Below, piece by piece: positions 47,856 to 58,514 of a DNA stretch of 64,000 bases. This DNA is from Ophiura sarsii. Its lineage: Eukaryota > Echinodermata > Ophiuroidea > Amphilepidida > Ophiuridae. The stretch spans positions 4,775,607-4,839,606 of the forward strand of contig CM069448.1 in assembly GCA_035610835.1 (NCBI GenBank). The letters run 5' to 3'. Made by a program: the position numbers and the translations under genes. Numbering within the stretch: position 1 is the stretch's first letter; every line of letters begins with the position of its first letter. Under the pieces are notes generated by a model. It did not search any database and was not told the origin of the DNA. It was given only the letters and a program-made list of their open reading frames with translations.

Positions 47856-48909
47856 TTCTTCTTCTTTCTTTCTCCTGTCATTAGGCCTATAGCTCCGTAA
47901 CCATTGAGCCGATTTTGACCATATTTAGTCATAAGTACCCTTATGTGCACCACTACTCAGGTTGTAAAGCATAAGGGGTCAAAGGTCAAACAAGGGTAAC
48001 TAGGGGTCAAAACGTGATTTTCACTTAAAACGCATTTGCAATTTATTGAAATGACCTAGGATCTTGAAAATTGGCCAACATATTCCTTTTGACCGTACGC
48101 ATATATGATAGTTCGGTTTTTTAAATCGAAAAATGTTTGGGGTTACTAGGGGTCAAAATGTAAATTTTACTCCATTCACTCAAAACCCTACTTGTCCGAG
48201 GGAAAATGACTGATGATACTCAGAATTAGTCAAAAGATTTGTTCGATCCATGTACATATAGGGTGCTTCTCCACTAAAAGTGGAATGTCAAACAGGGTCA
48301 CTAGGGGTCATTGAACTTTACAGGGGAAAAATATAAAGCATGCTCCGATTTTGACCGGGTTTCTTTTATTATGTGGGCATTGATAAGACAAGAACAAAAG
48401 TCAATCATACCGTTAAGGTCAAAGGTCAAGAAAAGGTCCCTAGGGGTCAAAATGTACATTTTCACTCCGCGCACTCAAAATACTACTTGTCCGAGACGAA
48501 ATGACCGATGATTGTCAGAATTTGTCAAAAGATTCCTCTTATCCATGTTCATATAGGGTGCTTCTCCATTAAAAGTGACATGTCAAACGGGGTCACTAGG
48601 GGTCATTGAACTATACAAGTGTAAAACTGAAGACATGCTCTGATTTTGACCGGACTAGTTTTTTCTTGTGCGCATTCATAAGCGTAGAAAAAAAGTCAAT
48701 TATAAGTTTGGGGTCAAAGGTCAAGAAAAGGTCATTAGGGTTCAAAATGTATTTTTTAACTACTTCAGGGCTGAAATTTATAAAAACAATTATTACAAAT
48801 TATCAAATATAGTACAACTTAAGGTTATTGCCCTTTGACAACATATAGCAAGGTCAAAGGTCAAAGCCCTCGACTAATATCCGTGATCTAAGATCACAAT
48901 TATCTCTAG
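47856..48909 (+). mobile_element. Array unit B24, Helentron-like (short form)
   Basis: 1054 bp, no 5' hairpin, leader TTCTTCTTTCTTTCTCCTGTC. Short-form 3' end, CTAG 48906-48909. Confidence 0.85.
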
Positions 48910-49965
48910 TTCTTCTTCTTTCTTTCTCCTGTCATTAGGCCTATAGCTCCGTAACCATTAAGCCGATTTTGACCATATTTAGTCATAAGTACCCTTATGT
49001 GCACCACTACTCAGGTTGTAAAGCATAAGGGGTCAAAGGTCAAACAAGGGTAACTAGGGGTCAAAACGTGATTTTCACTTAAAACGCATTTGCAATTTAT
49101 TGAAATGACCTAGGATCTTGAGAATTGGCCAACATATTCCTTTTGACCGTACGCATATATAATAGTTCGGTTTTTTAAATCGAAAAATGTTTGGGGTTAC
49201 TAGGGGTCAAAATGTAAATTTTACTCCATTTACTCAAAACCCTACTTGTCCGAGGGAAAATGACTGATGATACTCAGAATTGGTCAAAAGATTTCTTGGA
49301 TCCATGTACATATAGGGTGCTTCTCCACTAAAAGTGAAATGTCAAACGGGGTCACTAGGGGTCATTGAACTTTACAGGGGGAAAATATAAGGCATGCTCC
49401 GATTTTGACCGAGTTTCTTTTATTTTGTGGGCATTGATGAGACAAGAACAAAAGTCAATCATATTGTTAAGGTCGAAGGTTAAGAAAAGGTCCCTAGGGG
49501 TCAAAATGTACATTTTTACTCCTCGCACTCAAAATACTACTTGTCCGAGAGAAAATGACCTATGATTGTCAGAATTATTCAAAAGATTCCTCGTATCAAT
49601 GTTCATATAGGGTGCTTCTCCACTAAAAGTGAAATGTCACACGGGGTCACTAGGGGTCATTGAACAATACAGGTGTAAAACTGAAGACATGCTCAGATTT
49701 TGACCGGACTACTTTTTTTCTTGTGCGCATTGATAAGCCAAGAAAAAAAGTCAATTATAAGTTTGGGGTCAAAGGTCAAGAAAAGGTCGTTAGGGTTCAA
49801 AATGTATTTTTTAACTACTTCAGGGCTGAAATTTATAAAAACCAATTATCAAATATAGTACAATTTAAGATATTATAAGGTTATTGCCCTTTGACAACAT
49901 ATACCAAGGTCAAAGGTCAAAGCCCTCGACTAATATCCGTGATCTAAGATCACAATTATCTCTAG
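48910..49965 (+). mobile_element. Array unit B25, Helentron-like (short form), recombinant
   Basis: 1056 bp. The 5' half matches B23/B24. The 3' half carries the private variants of B7 (AAGGTCGAAGGTTAAG, GAACAATACAGG), so it is a B24/B7 recombinant. CTAG 49962-49965. Confidence 0.8.
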
Positions 49966-49968
49966 TTC

Positions 49969-49999
<31 letters not shown>

Positions 50000-51528
50000 G
50001 TCATGGGACCTATAGCTCCGTAACCATTAGGCCGATTTTGACCATATTTGGTCATAAGAACCCTTATGTGCATTACTACTCAGGTTGTAAAGCCTAAGGG
50101 GTCAAAGGTCACACAAGGGTAACTAGGGGTCAAAACGTGATTTTCACTAAAAACGCATTTGCAATTTAGTGAAATGACCTAGGATCGTCAGAATTGGTCC
50201 ACATATTCCTTTTGACCGTACGCATGTACAAAAGAAGGTTTTTAAAATTAAAAATCATTTGGGGTCACTAGGGGTCAAAATGTAAATTTTACTCCATTCA
50301 CTCAAAACCCTACTTGTCCGAGGGGAAAAGACTGATGATACTCAGAATTGGTCAAAAGATTCCTTGGATCAAAGTTCATATAGGGTCCTTCCACACTAAA
50401 GGTGACATGTCAAACAGGGTCACTAGGGGTCATTGAACTTTACAGAGGGAAAATATAACGCATGCTCCGATTTTGACCGGGTTTCTTTTATTTTGTGGGC
50501 ATTGATGAGACAAGAACAAAAGTCAATCACACCGTTAAGATCAAAGGTCAAAAAATGGTCACTAGGGGTCAAAATGTACATTTTCACTCCTCGCACTCAA
50601 AATACTACTTGTCCAAGAGATAATGACCTATGATTGTCAGAATTGGTCAAAAGATTTCTCTTATCCATGTCCATATAGGGTCCTTCTCCACTAAAAGTGA
50701 CATGTCACACGAGGTCAATAGAGGTCATTGAACTATACAAATGAAAATCTTAAGACATGCTCCGATTTTGACGGGACTACTTTTTTCTTGTGCGCATTGA
50801 TTAGTCAAGCAAAAAAGTCAATAACAAGTTTTGGGTCAGAGGTCACGAAAAGGTCACTAGGGGTCAAAACGTGATTTTCACTAAAAACGCATTTGCAATT
50901 TAGTGAAATGACCTAGGATCGTCAGAATTGGTCAACATATTCCTTTTGACCGTACGCATGTACAATAGTTAGGTTTTTAAAATCAAAAAATATTTGGGGT
51001 CACTAGGGGTCAAAATGTAAATTTTCTCCATTCACTCAAAATGCTACTTGTCCGAGAGGAAATGACTATGATTGTCAGAATTAGTCAAACGATTCCTCTC
51101 ATCCATGTTCATATAGGGTCCTTCTCCACTAAAAGTGACATGTCACACGGGGTCACTAGAGGTCATTGAACTATACAGGTGAAAATCTTAAGACATGCTC
51201 CGATTTTGACGAAACTACTTTTTTCTTGCGCGCATTAATAAGCCAAGAAAAAAAGTCGATCATAAGTTTGGGGTCAAAGGTCAAGAAAAGGTCACTAGGG
51301 GTCAAAAAGTGATATTCACTTAAAACGCCGTTGCAATTTAGTGAAATTACCATAGGATCGTCAGAATTGGCCAAAATATTCCTGTTGACCGTACGCATAT
51401 ACAATAGTTCGGTTTTTAAAATCAAAACTGAACGCTGATTGGTTCCAACAAATACGCACATCCCCGCTCTCTAACTACCAAATCCGCTAGACTAATATCC
51501 GCGATCTCCGATCGCAGCTTATGTCTAG
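49966..51528 (+). mobile_element. Array unit B26, Helentron-like with GCGATC 3' end
   Basis: 1563 bp, no 5' hairpin. Body like variant X, but the last ~110 bp equal those of B13: GGTTCCAACAAATACGCACA, hairpin GCGATCTCCGATCGC at 51501-51515 and CTAG 51525-51528. Confidence 0.85.
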
Positions 51529-52586
51529 TTTCTTCTTTCTTCAGCCATGGGACCTATAACTCCGTAACCATTGACTCGAATTTGATCATATTTAGTCATA
51601 AGAACCCTTATGTGCACCACTACTAAGGTTGTAAAGCATAAGGGGTCAAAGGTCACACAGGGGTCACTAGGGGTCAAAACGTGATTTTCACTAAAAACGC
51701 ATTTGCAATTTAGTGAAATGACCTATGATCGTCAGAATTGGTCAACATATTTCTTTTGACCGTACGCATATATAAAAGAACGGTTTTTAAAATCAAAAAA
51801 TATTTGGGGTCACTAGGGGTCATAATGTAAATTTTCAATCCTCGCACTAAAAATGCTATTTTTTCGAAAGGAAATGACCCATGATTATGAGAATTGGTCA
51901 AAAGATTCCTGTATCCATGTACACATAGGGTCTTAAGCGATTAAAAGTGACATGTCATATGGGGTCACTAGAGGTCATTGACCTAAACAGGGGTAAAATG
52001 TAAGACATGCTCTGATTTTGACTGGTCATGTTTCATTTTGTAGGCATTGATGAGACAAGAAAAAGAGTCAATCATTATCCTGGGGTCAAAGGTCAACAAG
52101 GGGTCACTAAAGGTCAAAATGTCAATTTTCACTCCAGTCACTCAAAATGCTATTTTTTCGAGAGGAAATGACCCATGATTATGAGAATTGGTCAAAAGAT
52201 TCCTTGTATCCATGTACACATAGGGTCTTAAGCGATTAAAAGTGACATGTCATATGGGGTCACTAGAGGTCATTGACCTAAACAGGGGTAAAATGTAAGA
52301 CATGCTCCGATTTTGACCGGTCATGTTTCATTTTGTAGGCATTGATGAGACAAGAAAAAAGTCAATCATTATCTTGGGGTCAAAGGTCAACAAGGGGTCA
52401 CTATAGGTCAAAATGTCAATTTTCACTCCATTCACTCAAAATGCTACTTGTCTGAGAGGAAATGCTTGATGATTGGCAAAAATGGTCTCAAGGTTCCATT
52501 CAAATAAGAGCATACTGTCATCAGCAGGTCAAAGGTCAACACGCCCTCGACTAATATCCGTGATCTATGATCACAATTATCTCTGG
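51529..52586 (+). mobile_element. Array unit B27, Helentron-like, last unit
   Basis: 1058 bp, no 5' hairpin. The body is closer to the family A units at 8-11 kb (TATTTTTTCGAGAGG and GTGACATGTCATATGGGG). The 3' end has CGACTAATAT, hairpin GTGATCTATGATCAC (52560-52574), AATTATCT and CTGG at 52583-52586 in place of CTAG, which still fits CTRR. Confidence 0.8.
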
Positions 52587-53303
52587 TTCTTTCTTTCTTC
52601 TGTCAACATAATGAGCCGCTGTAGCCAATTACTTTTGTCAATTTGGACCAACGTTGCTCAGTTGGACCAATGGTCAGTGCAAAAAAATGCCGATTTGGGG
52701 TCAAATGTCATACAAAGGTCATAGGTCATAAAAGTCAAAAACGTGATTTTGCTTATTCTTCTACAAATTTGACAATTTTTAGATTTTGCATGACGTCATC
52801 TGTAAGCGCTAAGGCAAGTTTACGATAACATCAAGAAATGTGGTAATTTCATTGGTCAGATGCTCTAAAAAATAAACGAAATGTGACCGTTTTGATCAAA
52901 TTTCGTTCTAAAAATATAATTTTGTTTACCATGACAACAAGCAAAGATTTGAAAGGTGTACACTTTGGCCGCAAATGTGGTTCTTGTCCTATGAATAAAA
53001 GAATATGATTAAAATATTTACATCTTTGGTGCCATTACATAGTAAATATTTGCAGACTGATATAGTATGACATCTCAAAATTGATTATACATGATCATGA
53101 CATGATCAAGGTTGCCATGGAAATGGGCCAAAAACTCATAGAAGCACCCTTGTACATTTTGCACCCCATATTCAGAAGCCTGAGGGTCTCAGCTTCATTT
53201 TGGTATATAATTCTTACTATTAATTTTCGATGATGGGTTGGCTAAAAAAAGCCTCCCAGATTTCCTCCACCAATACCTTCTTTTCTTCAGTGGAGTGTGT
53301 GTC
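52587..53303 (+). other. Diverged array remnant, then unassigned DNA
   Basis: 52587-52760 continues with TTCTTTCTTTCTTCTGTC, GGTCAAATGTC, GGTCATAGGTCATAAAAGTC and AACGTGATTTT, a worn GGTCA unit with no 3' end. 52760-53303 is AT-rich with no gene or repeat that I recognise. Confidence 0.55.
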
Positions 53304-53306
53304 TAA

Positions 53307-53486
53307 GGGGCCATATCCAAACTCCAGTGATTTTAAAGCATTTTTCTACCGATTTTACCCCGGTATTCCAACGAAATAGAACGAAATACCGTTGGAATAC
53401 CGGGGATAGAACGAAATACCGTTGGAATACCGGGGTAAAATCGGTAGAAAAATGCTTTAAAATCACTGGAGTTTGGATATGGCCCC
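53307..53486. mobile_element. PIF/Harbinger-type hairpin MITE
   Basis: 180 bp, almost entirely inverted repeat. Arms of about 65-70 bp begin GGGGCCATATCCAAACTCC and the centre has a duplicated ~30-bp block with AACGAAATACCGTTGG. TAA is present at both flanks (53304-53306, 53487-53489), the Harbinger-type target duplication. The 104-110 codon frames read on both strands are mirror images caused by the palindrome. Confidence 0.85.
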
Positions 53487-53489
53487 TAA

Positions 53490-54074
53490 GCATGTTTCCA
53501 AAATCACGTCTAGATTGGCGCAGTACTGCTTTACAAGTTACGGCCTTAAATTCAAAAAATGACCGTAAATTTCGGTTACTTAGGCTAAAGATTGATATAA
53601 AACGTTTTTGATGGATCACAAAAACAAAACAAAATTAATTGGTTAAAATTACGTCAGTCAATCATTAAAGTACAATTTCTGAAAAAGGGGTACTTTTGAG
53701 AGGGCATCGCACTTTAGGGTATCCATTACAGCATCGAGGTATCGACGTTTAGGGGTACTAATGGTTGTATGTGTGATTTTTCACATACAGTATATACCAT
53801 ATCACATTCACATGCATATCTGTATAGATGTATGTAGGGATGTATGCATATCTGTATGAATGTCACATGATTATGAATTAAGATTATTTTGAGCATTACT
53901 GTATTACGCCATTACAGGGTGCATAATTGGGTATTGTTAACGCCGATTAGGGTAGGGTTTGTATTGTCTTACGCCCTTTAGGGGTATCAAAATAGTGTTC
54001 TGGTTTACGCCATTTAGGGTCCATTTCTGATGTGCTTATAACGCGCATGTGTACCCGCTTGGTATGTTCACTAA
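53490..54074. repeat. Low-complexity region with TTACGCC..TTAGGG degenerate repeat
   Basis: Four loose copies of (T/A)ACGCCNNTTAGGG lie at about 53906-54018. A hairpin with TGTATGTG/CACATACA lies near 53765-53787, and several ATGTATG/CATATCTGTAT words follow to about 53870. No gene is recognised. Confidence 0.5.
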
Positions 54075-54094
54075 CCCCCCCCCCCCCCCCCCCC
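54075..54094 (+). repeat. C20 homopolymer
   Basis: Twenty consecutive C. The opposite strand G20 could form quadruplex structures, and assembly length may be inexact. Confidence 0.9.
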
Positions 54095-54120
54095 GGTACT
54101 GGGTCACTACGTTTCTTGCA

Positions 54121-54170
54121 TTTGACATCTAAAGATGTCAAATTCTGTTGTTACCGCGTTCTTTCTTTCT
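54121..54170 (+). repeat. Solo Helentron-like 5' end, GACATC family
   Basis: Perfect hairpin with arms TTTGACATCT and AGATGTCAAA (54121-54142), then TTCTGTTGTTACCGCGTTC and a (CTTT)n tract. The leader and tail match the 5' end stacked at 11210-11250 (GCATTTGACATC and ACCGCGTTCTTT), with different stem pairing. Confidence 0.7.
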
Positions 54171-55190
54171 TTCTTCTTACCAGACGACTGATGGCCTTAT
54201 GGTTCTTTCTGATTCCTCTTCATTCTTTGATTCTGTCAATCACCATATTTGTTCTAGCATTGACATACTTTCTTCGATTTTGAACAAACTTGACCACAAG
54301 TATCACTGACTAGGGGGACACATGCCTTAAGACATTGACCAAGTCAAAGGTCACACAGAGGTCACACCGTCACAGGATCCAAAAACGTGATTTTATTATA
54401 AAATGTATCTTCTTTTACAAACAACACGTGATGATGACATGTGACTAGACATTAGTCGGTGTCTATGGGGTATTCACAGATTTGAGGTCAACGGTCATTT
54501 AGGGGTCATTTTCGGCCCGAGTCTAAATATTTTCAAAAAGTCATATCTGCTTTTGTGCAACATAGCACGTTGATGCCACTTGCACAGATGCATGGTTATT
54601 AACCAGTGTTCACTGGACTGTCACAGATTTTGGGTCATAGGTAATTTAGGGTCATTGCTGGTGGCAAAAAAATGGCGAACATTTGACAAAATCAGCTATA
54701 TCTAAGCCTCTGGAAGAAAGAGGAGACTCATGGTTATTATAATGATAGAACATTAGGTGTACATGGGGTATATGGTAATGTTGACCCGATAGGTCAAAGT
54801 TCATGGATCAAATGTCAGATTTTCAACTTGCTCCGATTTAGCTCAAATTCAACAGGAATGATCCTTGTCACATTCTAAACATGCTAACATATTTTGGAGG
54901 CCATTCGAGGTCATTAGGGGGTCATAAACGGGTCACTTCCTGTTTAGCATAAAATGTCCGATTGAGCTCAAATTAAACAGGAATGATCCTTGTGACATTC
55001 TTATCATGTTAAAAAATACTTTGGAGGTCACTCGAGGTCAAAGGTCACCAAGGGGTCAAATTATAAGCTTACTGTGATTAGGCATTCTGAACATTTGATA
55101 CCACTTGCTCAGATGCATGGTCACTGACCAGTGTTTACTGGGTTTGGTAGCACGTACGTCCGCGTTACTTTGTTGCTAAGAAAGAAGCTG
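54171..55190 (+). repeat. GGTCA repeat family C, proximal part
   Basis: Body of diverged repeats with TGCACAGATGCATGGTTATT, CAGTGTTCACTGG, GGGTCAAAGG-like words and AGGAATGATCCTTGTGACAT. It is homologous to the fragment at 3300-3710. No terminal 3' hairpin with CTAG was found before the next 5' end at about 55191. Confidence 0.7.
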
Positions 55191-56044
55191 CATGACATTA
55201 GTCGCGGCTGTTTTTTGTTTTCGTCAATTTCTTCTTTCTTTCTGGCAACATTTCAAATTGCTCTAGCTCTCACATACTTTGATGGATTTCGATCGTACCT
55301 GGTCTCAAGCATCATTTACCATTGCCATTAATGTCATATGACATTGCCCGGGTCAAAGGTCACGCAGGGGTTACAAGGGTCAAAAAACGTGATTTGGCTA
55401 TAAAATGTATCTTCTTCTACAAACAACACGTGATAATGACATGGGTTGGTCATTAGACTCGACATTAGTCGGTGTCTATAGGGTGTTCACATATTTGGGG
55501 TCAAAGGTCATTTAGGGGTCATTTCAGGTCTGAGACCAAAAACTTTTAAAAAATCTGGCACAAGTAACATAGCAGAGTGACCGCACTTGTACATAAGACT
55601 TATTATTAGCCACTGTCTATTGTGTAATGCCAGAGTTGGGGTCAAAGGTCACTAAGGGGGGAACTTCCGGTCTGAGACCACAAATTATTTCAATTTTTTT
55701 TTTTATCTCCCAATAACAACATAGCAGAGGGACGTGGTTTATATGCATTGCTATTACCCAGTGTCTATGGGATATTTTTAGAATTTGGCTCAAAGGTCAT
55801 TAAAGGGTCACTTCCGGTGTGAGACTAAATACCTTCAAAATGCCTCTTTTGCCACAAATAAAATAGCACATTAACGTCACTTGATCATATGCATTGCCGT
55901 TAGCCAGTGTCTATGGGGTGTTCACAGATTTGGGGTCAAAGGTCGTTTAGAGGTCATTTCCGGTCCGAGACCAAATTATTACAAAATACGTTCAATATTT
56001 CACGTAACTGCTGTTTTCGTATGCTCTGCATACAACAAGTCTAG
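55191..56044 (+). mobile_element. Family C unit C1, Helentron-like
   Basis: 854 bp. The 5' side has a degenerate TGACATTAGTC palindrome, then GGCTGTTTTTTG and a TTCTTTC tract. The body has ~180-bp GGTCA sub-repeats (CAGTGTCTATGGGGTGTTCAC). The 3' end has GCTGTTT, hairpin GTATGCTCTGCATAC (56019-56033), AACAAGT and CTAG 56041-56044, the same layout as families A and B. Confidence 0.65.
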
Positions 56045-56449
56045 TTAAACAGCTGTGACATTAGTCACTGTTTTTTTCCCGTCAATTTCTTTTAAATTAT
56101 TTCAAAAGTACTGTAATAATGTGTATTTCCCAATGATAACATAGCCTTACACATATGCATTGTTATTACCCAGTATCTACGGTAAATTTTTAGACTTAGG
56201 GTCAAAGGTCAGTAAGGGGTCATCTCCGGTCTGACACTAAATACCTTCAAAATTCCTCTTTTGCCACAAATAAAATAGCACAATAACGTCACTTGATCAG
56301 ATCCATTGCCGTTAGCCAGTGTCTATGGGGTGTTCACAGATTTGGGGTCAAAGGTCGTTTAGGGGTCATTTCCGGTCCGAGACCAAATTATTACAAAAAT
56401 ACGTTCACGTAACTGCTATTTTCGTATGCTCTGCATACAACAAGTCTAG
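56045..56449 (+). mobile_element. Family C unit C2, Helentron-like
   Basis: 405 bp, directly after C1. It starts TTAAACAGC, then hairpin GTGACATTAGTCAC (56055-56068). The 3' end has hairpin GTATGCTCTGCATAC (56424-56438), AACAAGT and CTAG 56446-56449. The 5' AAACAGC is the complement of GCTGTTT before the C1 hairpin. Confidence 0.65.
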
Positions 56450-57730
56450 TTAAACAGACGTGACATTAGTCACGGCTGGTTTTTTGTTGTACACATAGTT
56501 GTGGTCAAAGGTCATTACGGTGGGGCGCTACGGCTAGCGTCATATCTAAATTTAGATATAGTTACCTTGTCGGCCTATGGGTTCTTTTTCTTACGAGTTT
56601 CTTACTGATTCTTCTGGCAACCACGCAAAACGCTACTAGTGCAAAACGCTTGGGCCGATTTCAACCAAATTGGTCAGTAGAACCGTTGACCACTCCCATA
56701 CATGGATTGTTCACAGGTTGGGGTCAAAGGTCACGTAGGGGTCATAAGAGGTCAAAATCAAAATATCGATGCTTCTTCTCCTGCAAAACAGCATGCAACG
56801 ATCACGACGCCTTATACATATGCATCGGCTATCATGGTCAGTACGTATAGTTTGTTCACAGATTTGGGGTCAAAGGTATATTCAGATATGCATTGATACT
56901 ACCCACTGTATATGTGATATTTTTTTGATTTGGGGTCAAAGGTCATTAAGAGGTCACTTTCGGTATAAAACGGTTTAAAACCAAATATTTAATAATTTTT
57001 ATCTCCCAAAGTTAGCATAGTAGAGTGACCATATATTCAGATATGCATTGCTAAGACCCAGTGTATATGTGATATTATTCGATTTGGGGTCAAATGTCAT
57101 TAAGGGGTCACTTTCGGTTTAAAGCCAATTAAAACCAAATACCTTCAGTAATTTTTATCTACCAAAATTAGCATAGTAGAGTGACCATATATTCAGATAT
57201 GCATTGTTGCTACACAGGGTAATTATATTTTTGTATTTTAGGTCAAAAGTCATTAAGGGGTCACTTCCGTTTTAAACCCAAATATCTTCAATAATTTTTA
57301 TCTCCCAAAATGAGCCTAGTAGAGTGACCATATATTCAGATATGCATTGTTACTACCCAGTGTATATGTGATAATTTTTGATTTGGGGTCAAAGGTCATT
57401 AAGGGGTCACTTCTGGTTTAAAACTAAATCAATAATTGTTATCTCCCAAACTTAGCATAGTAGAGTGACGATATATTCAGATATTCAGTGTTGCCACCCA
57501 TTGTATATGTGATATTTTTGATTGGGGTCAAACGTCATTAAGGGTCACTTCCGGTCTAAAATAAAATATCTTCAATAATGTTTATCTTCCAAAATTAGCA
57601 TAGCAGAGTGACCCTATATTCAGATATCTATTATTGTTACCCATTGTATATGGGATCTTTTTAGATTTGAGGTCAAAGGTCATTAAGGGGTAATTTCCGG
57701 TCTTAGGTCAAATACCTTCAAAATGCTTCT
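56450..57730 (+). repeat. Family C, further 5' ends and ~140-155-bp tandem repeats
   Basis: A third TTAAACAG 5' end with palindrome CGTGACATTAGTCACG (56459-56474) is followed by two other palindromes: CGCTA/TAGCG at 56526-56539 and TATCTAAATTTAGATA at 56543-56558. From about 56880 come six tandem units with CATATATTCAGATATGCATTG, GGGGTCAAAGGTCATTAAGG and TTAGCATAGTAGAGTGAC. No final CTAG end is seen. Confidence 0.7.
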
Positions 57731-58500
57731 TCTGCGACAAATATCATAGTACAGTGAAGTAATTTGCGAATTTAATGTTGGCTCCACATCTCATTGGTTT
57801 AAAATCTCAAAAACTATAAAACCTATACAATTCAAATAGGGCTCATATTAAAGCTTATGAAAAGAGCTTTAACATGATGTTTTGACCTTTGACCTTTTTT
57901 AAAGGCTATGCAATCAAACTATTAAGATTGACCTTTGATTGACCTTTGACTTTGGTGATCAAAAGAGTATCCCCTGTGTATCATTCATCTCAAATATGAA
58001 CTTCATGGTACTTTTTTTAAACTTAAAAACAAATAAAAATCAATAAAATAAAAGTATAGTATTACTTAGTGAATAAAAGAAAACGGCATCTTGATCCGTT
58101 GCGTTGTCTTTTTCAAAGACATTTCTTGTTTGCACCACAAAAGTTTTGTTGGTTGGCTTGTTCCCAGAAAATCCTGTGACAATCGGTTTGTTTCTAGAAG
58201 AGGCCGGTTGTGTTGTGTTCTATGAACACAGTGTACTCTCGTTTTTTCCCCCATAAAAAGAGCCGTTTTTCAAAAATTATCTGCTCGAAAACCGCTGAAC
58301 CGATTTAAACGCTCCTTTTGCACAAGAACAACTGGCCCAAGCTTCATCTGGGCTATGGGTTGGGTTTGGGTTCAAAGGTCATTTGGTGGGAAAGTCACGT
58401 TGGGACCCTTTCTGAATAAAAAAGCAGTTAAAAGAAGCTACCATAAAATACTAGTAGCACAGAACAGAAACATTTATGGACGTCTATGACGTGCCATTTC
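57731..58500. other. No gene seen
   Basis: AT-rich DNA with inverse-strand GACCTTTGACC words near 57880-57955 (GGTCA motif in minus orientation). An open minus frame at 58066-58254 has no recognised motif. Confidence 0.45.
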
Positions 58501-58514
58501 TGTCATAAATGGTG

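Noticed and set aside
16195..50633. A 66-codon open frame repeated about 20 times in the array (reads NFT.GKYKACSDFDRVSFILWAL)
   Set aside because: It begins at TTG, not ATG, and lies in a repeat block where all frames are equally conserved. Variants are unit-specific single changes, as for the non-coding parts. No known domain and no splice context.
14470..52586. CRISPR-like array of repeats and spacers
   Set aside because: Units are over 1 kb, contain internal sub-repeats and the setting is eukaryotic. There are no short regular repeats with unique spacers and no cas genes.
53287..53620. Overlapping 104- and 110-codon frames on opposite strands
   Set aside because: Both run through the hairpin MITE and are near mirror images. 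No domain.
58066..58254. Minus-strand 62-codon frame with HNRPLLETNRLSQDFLG
   Set aside because: No recognised domain, no flanking exon signals and no other evidence of coding.
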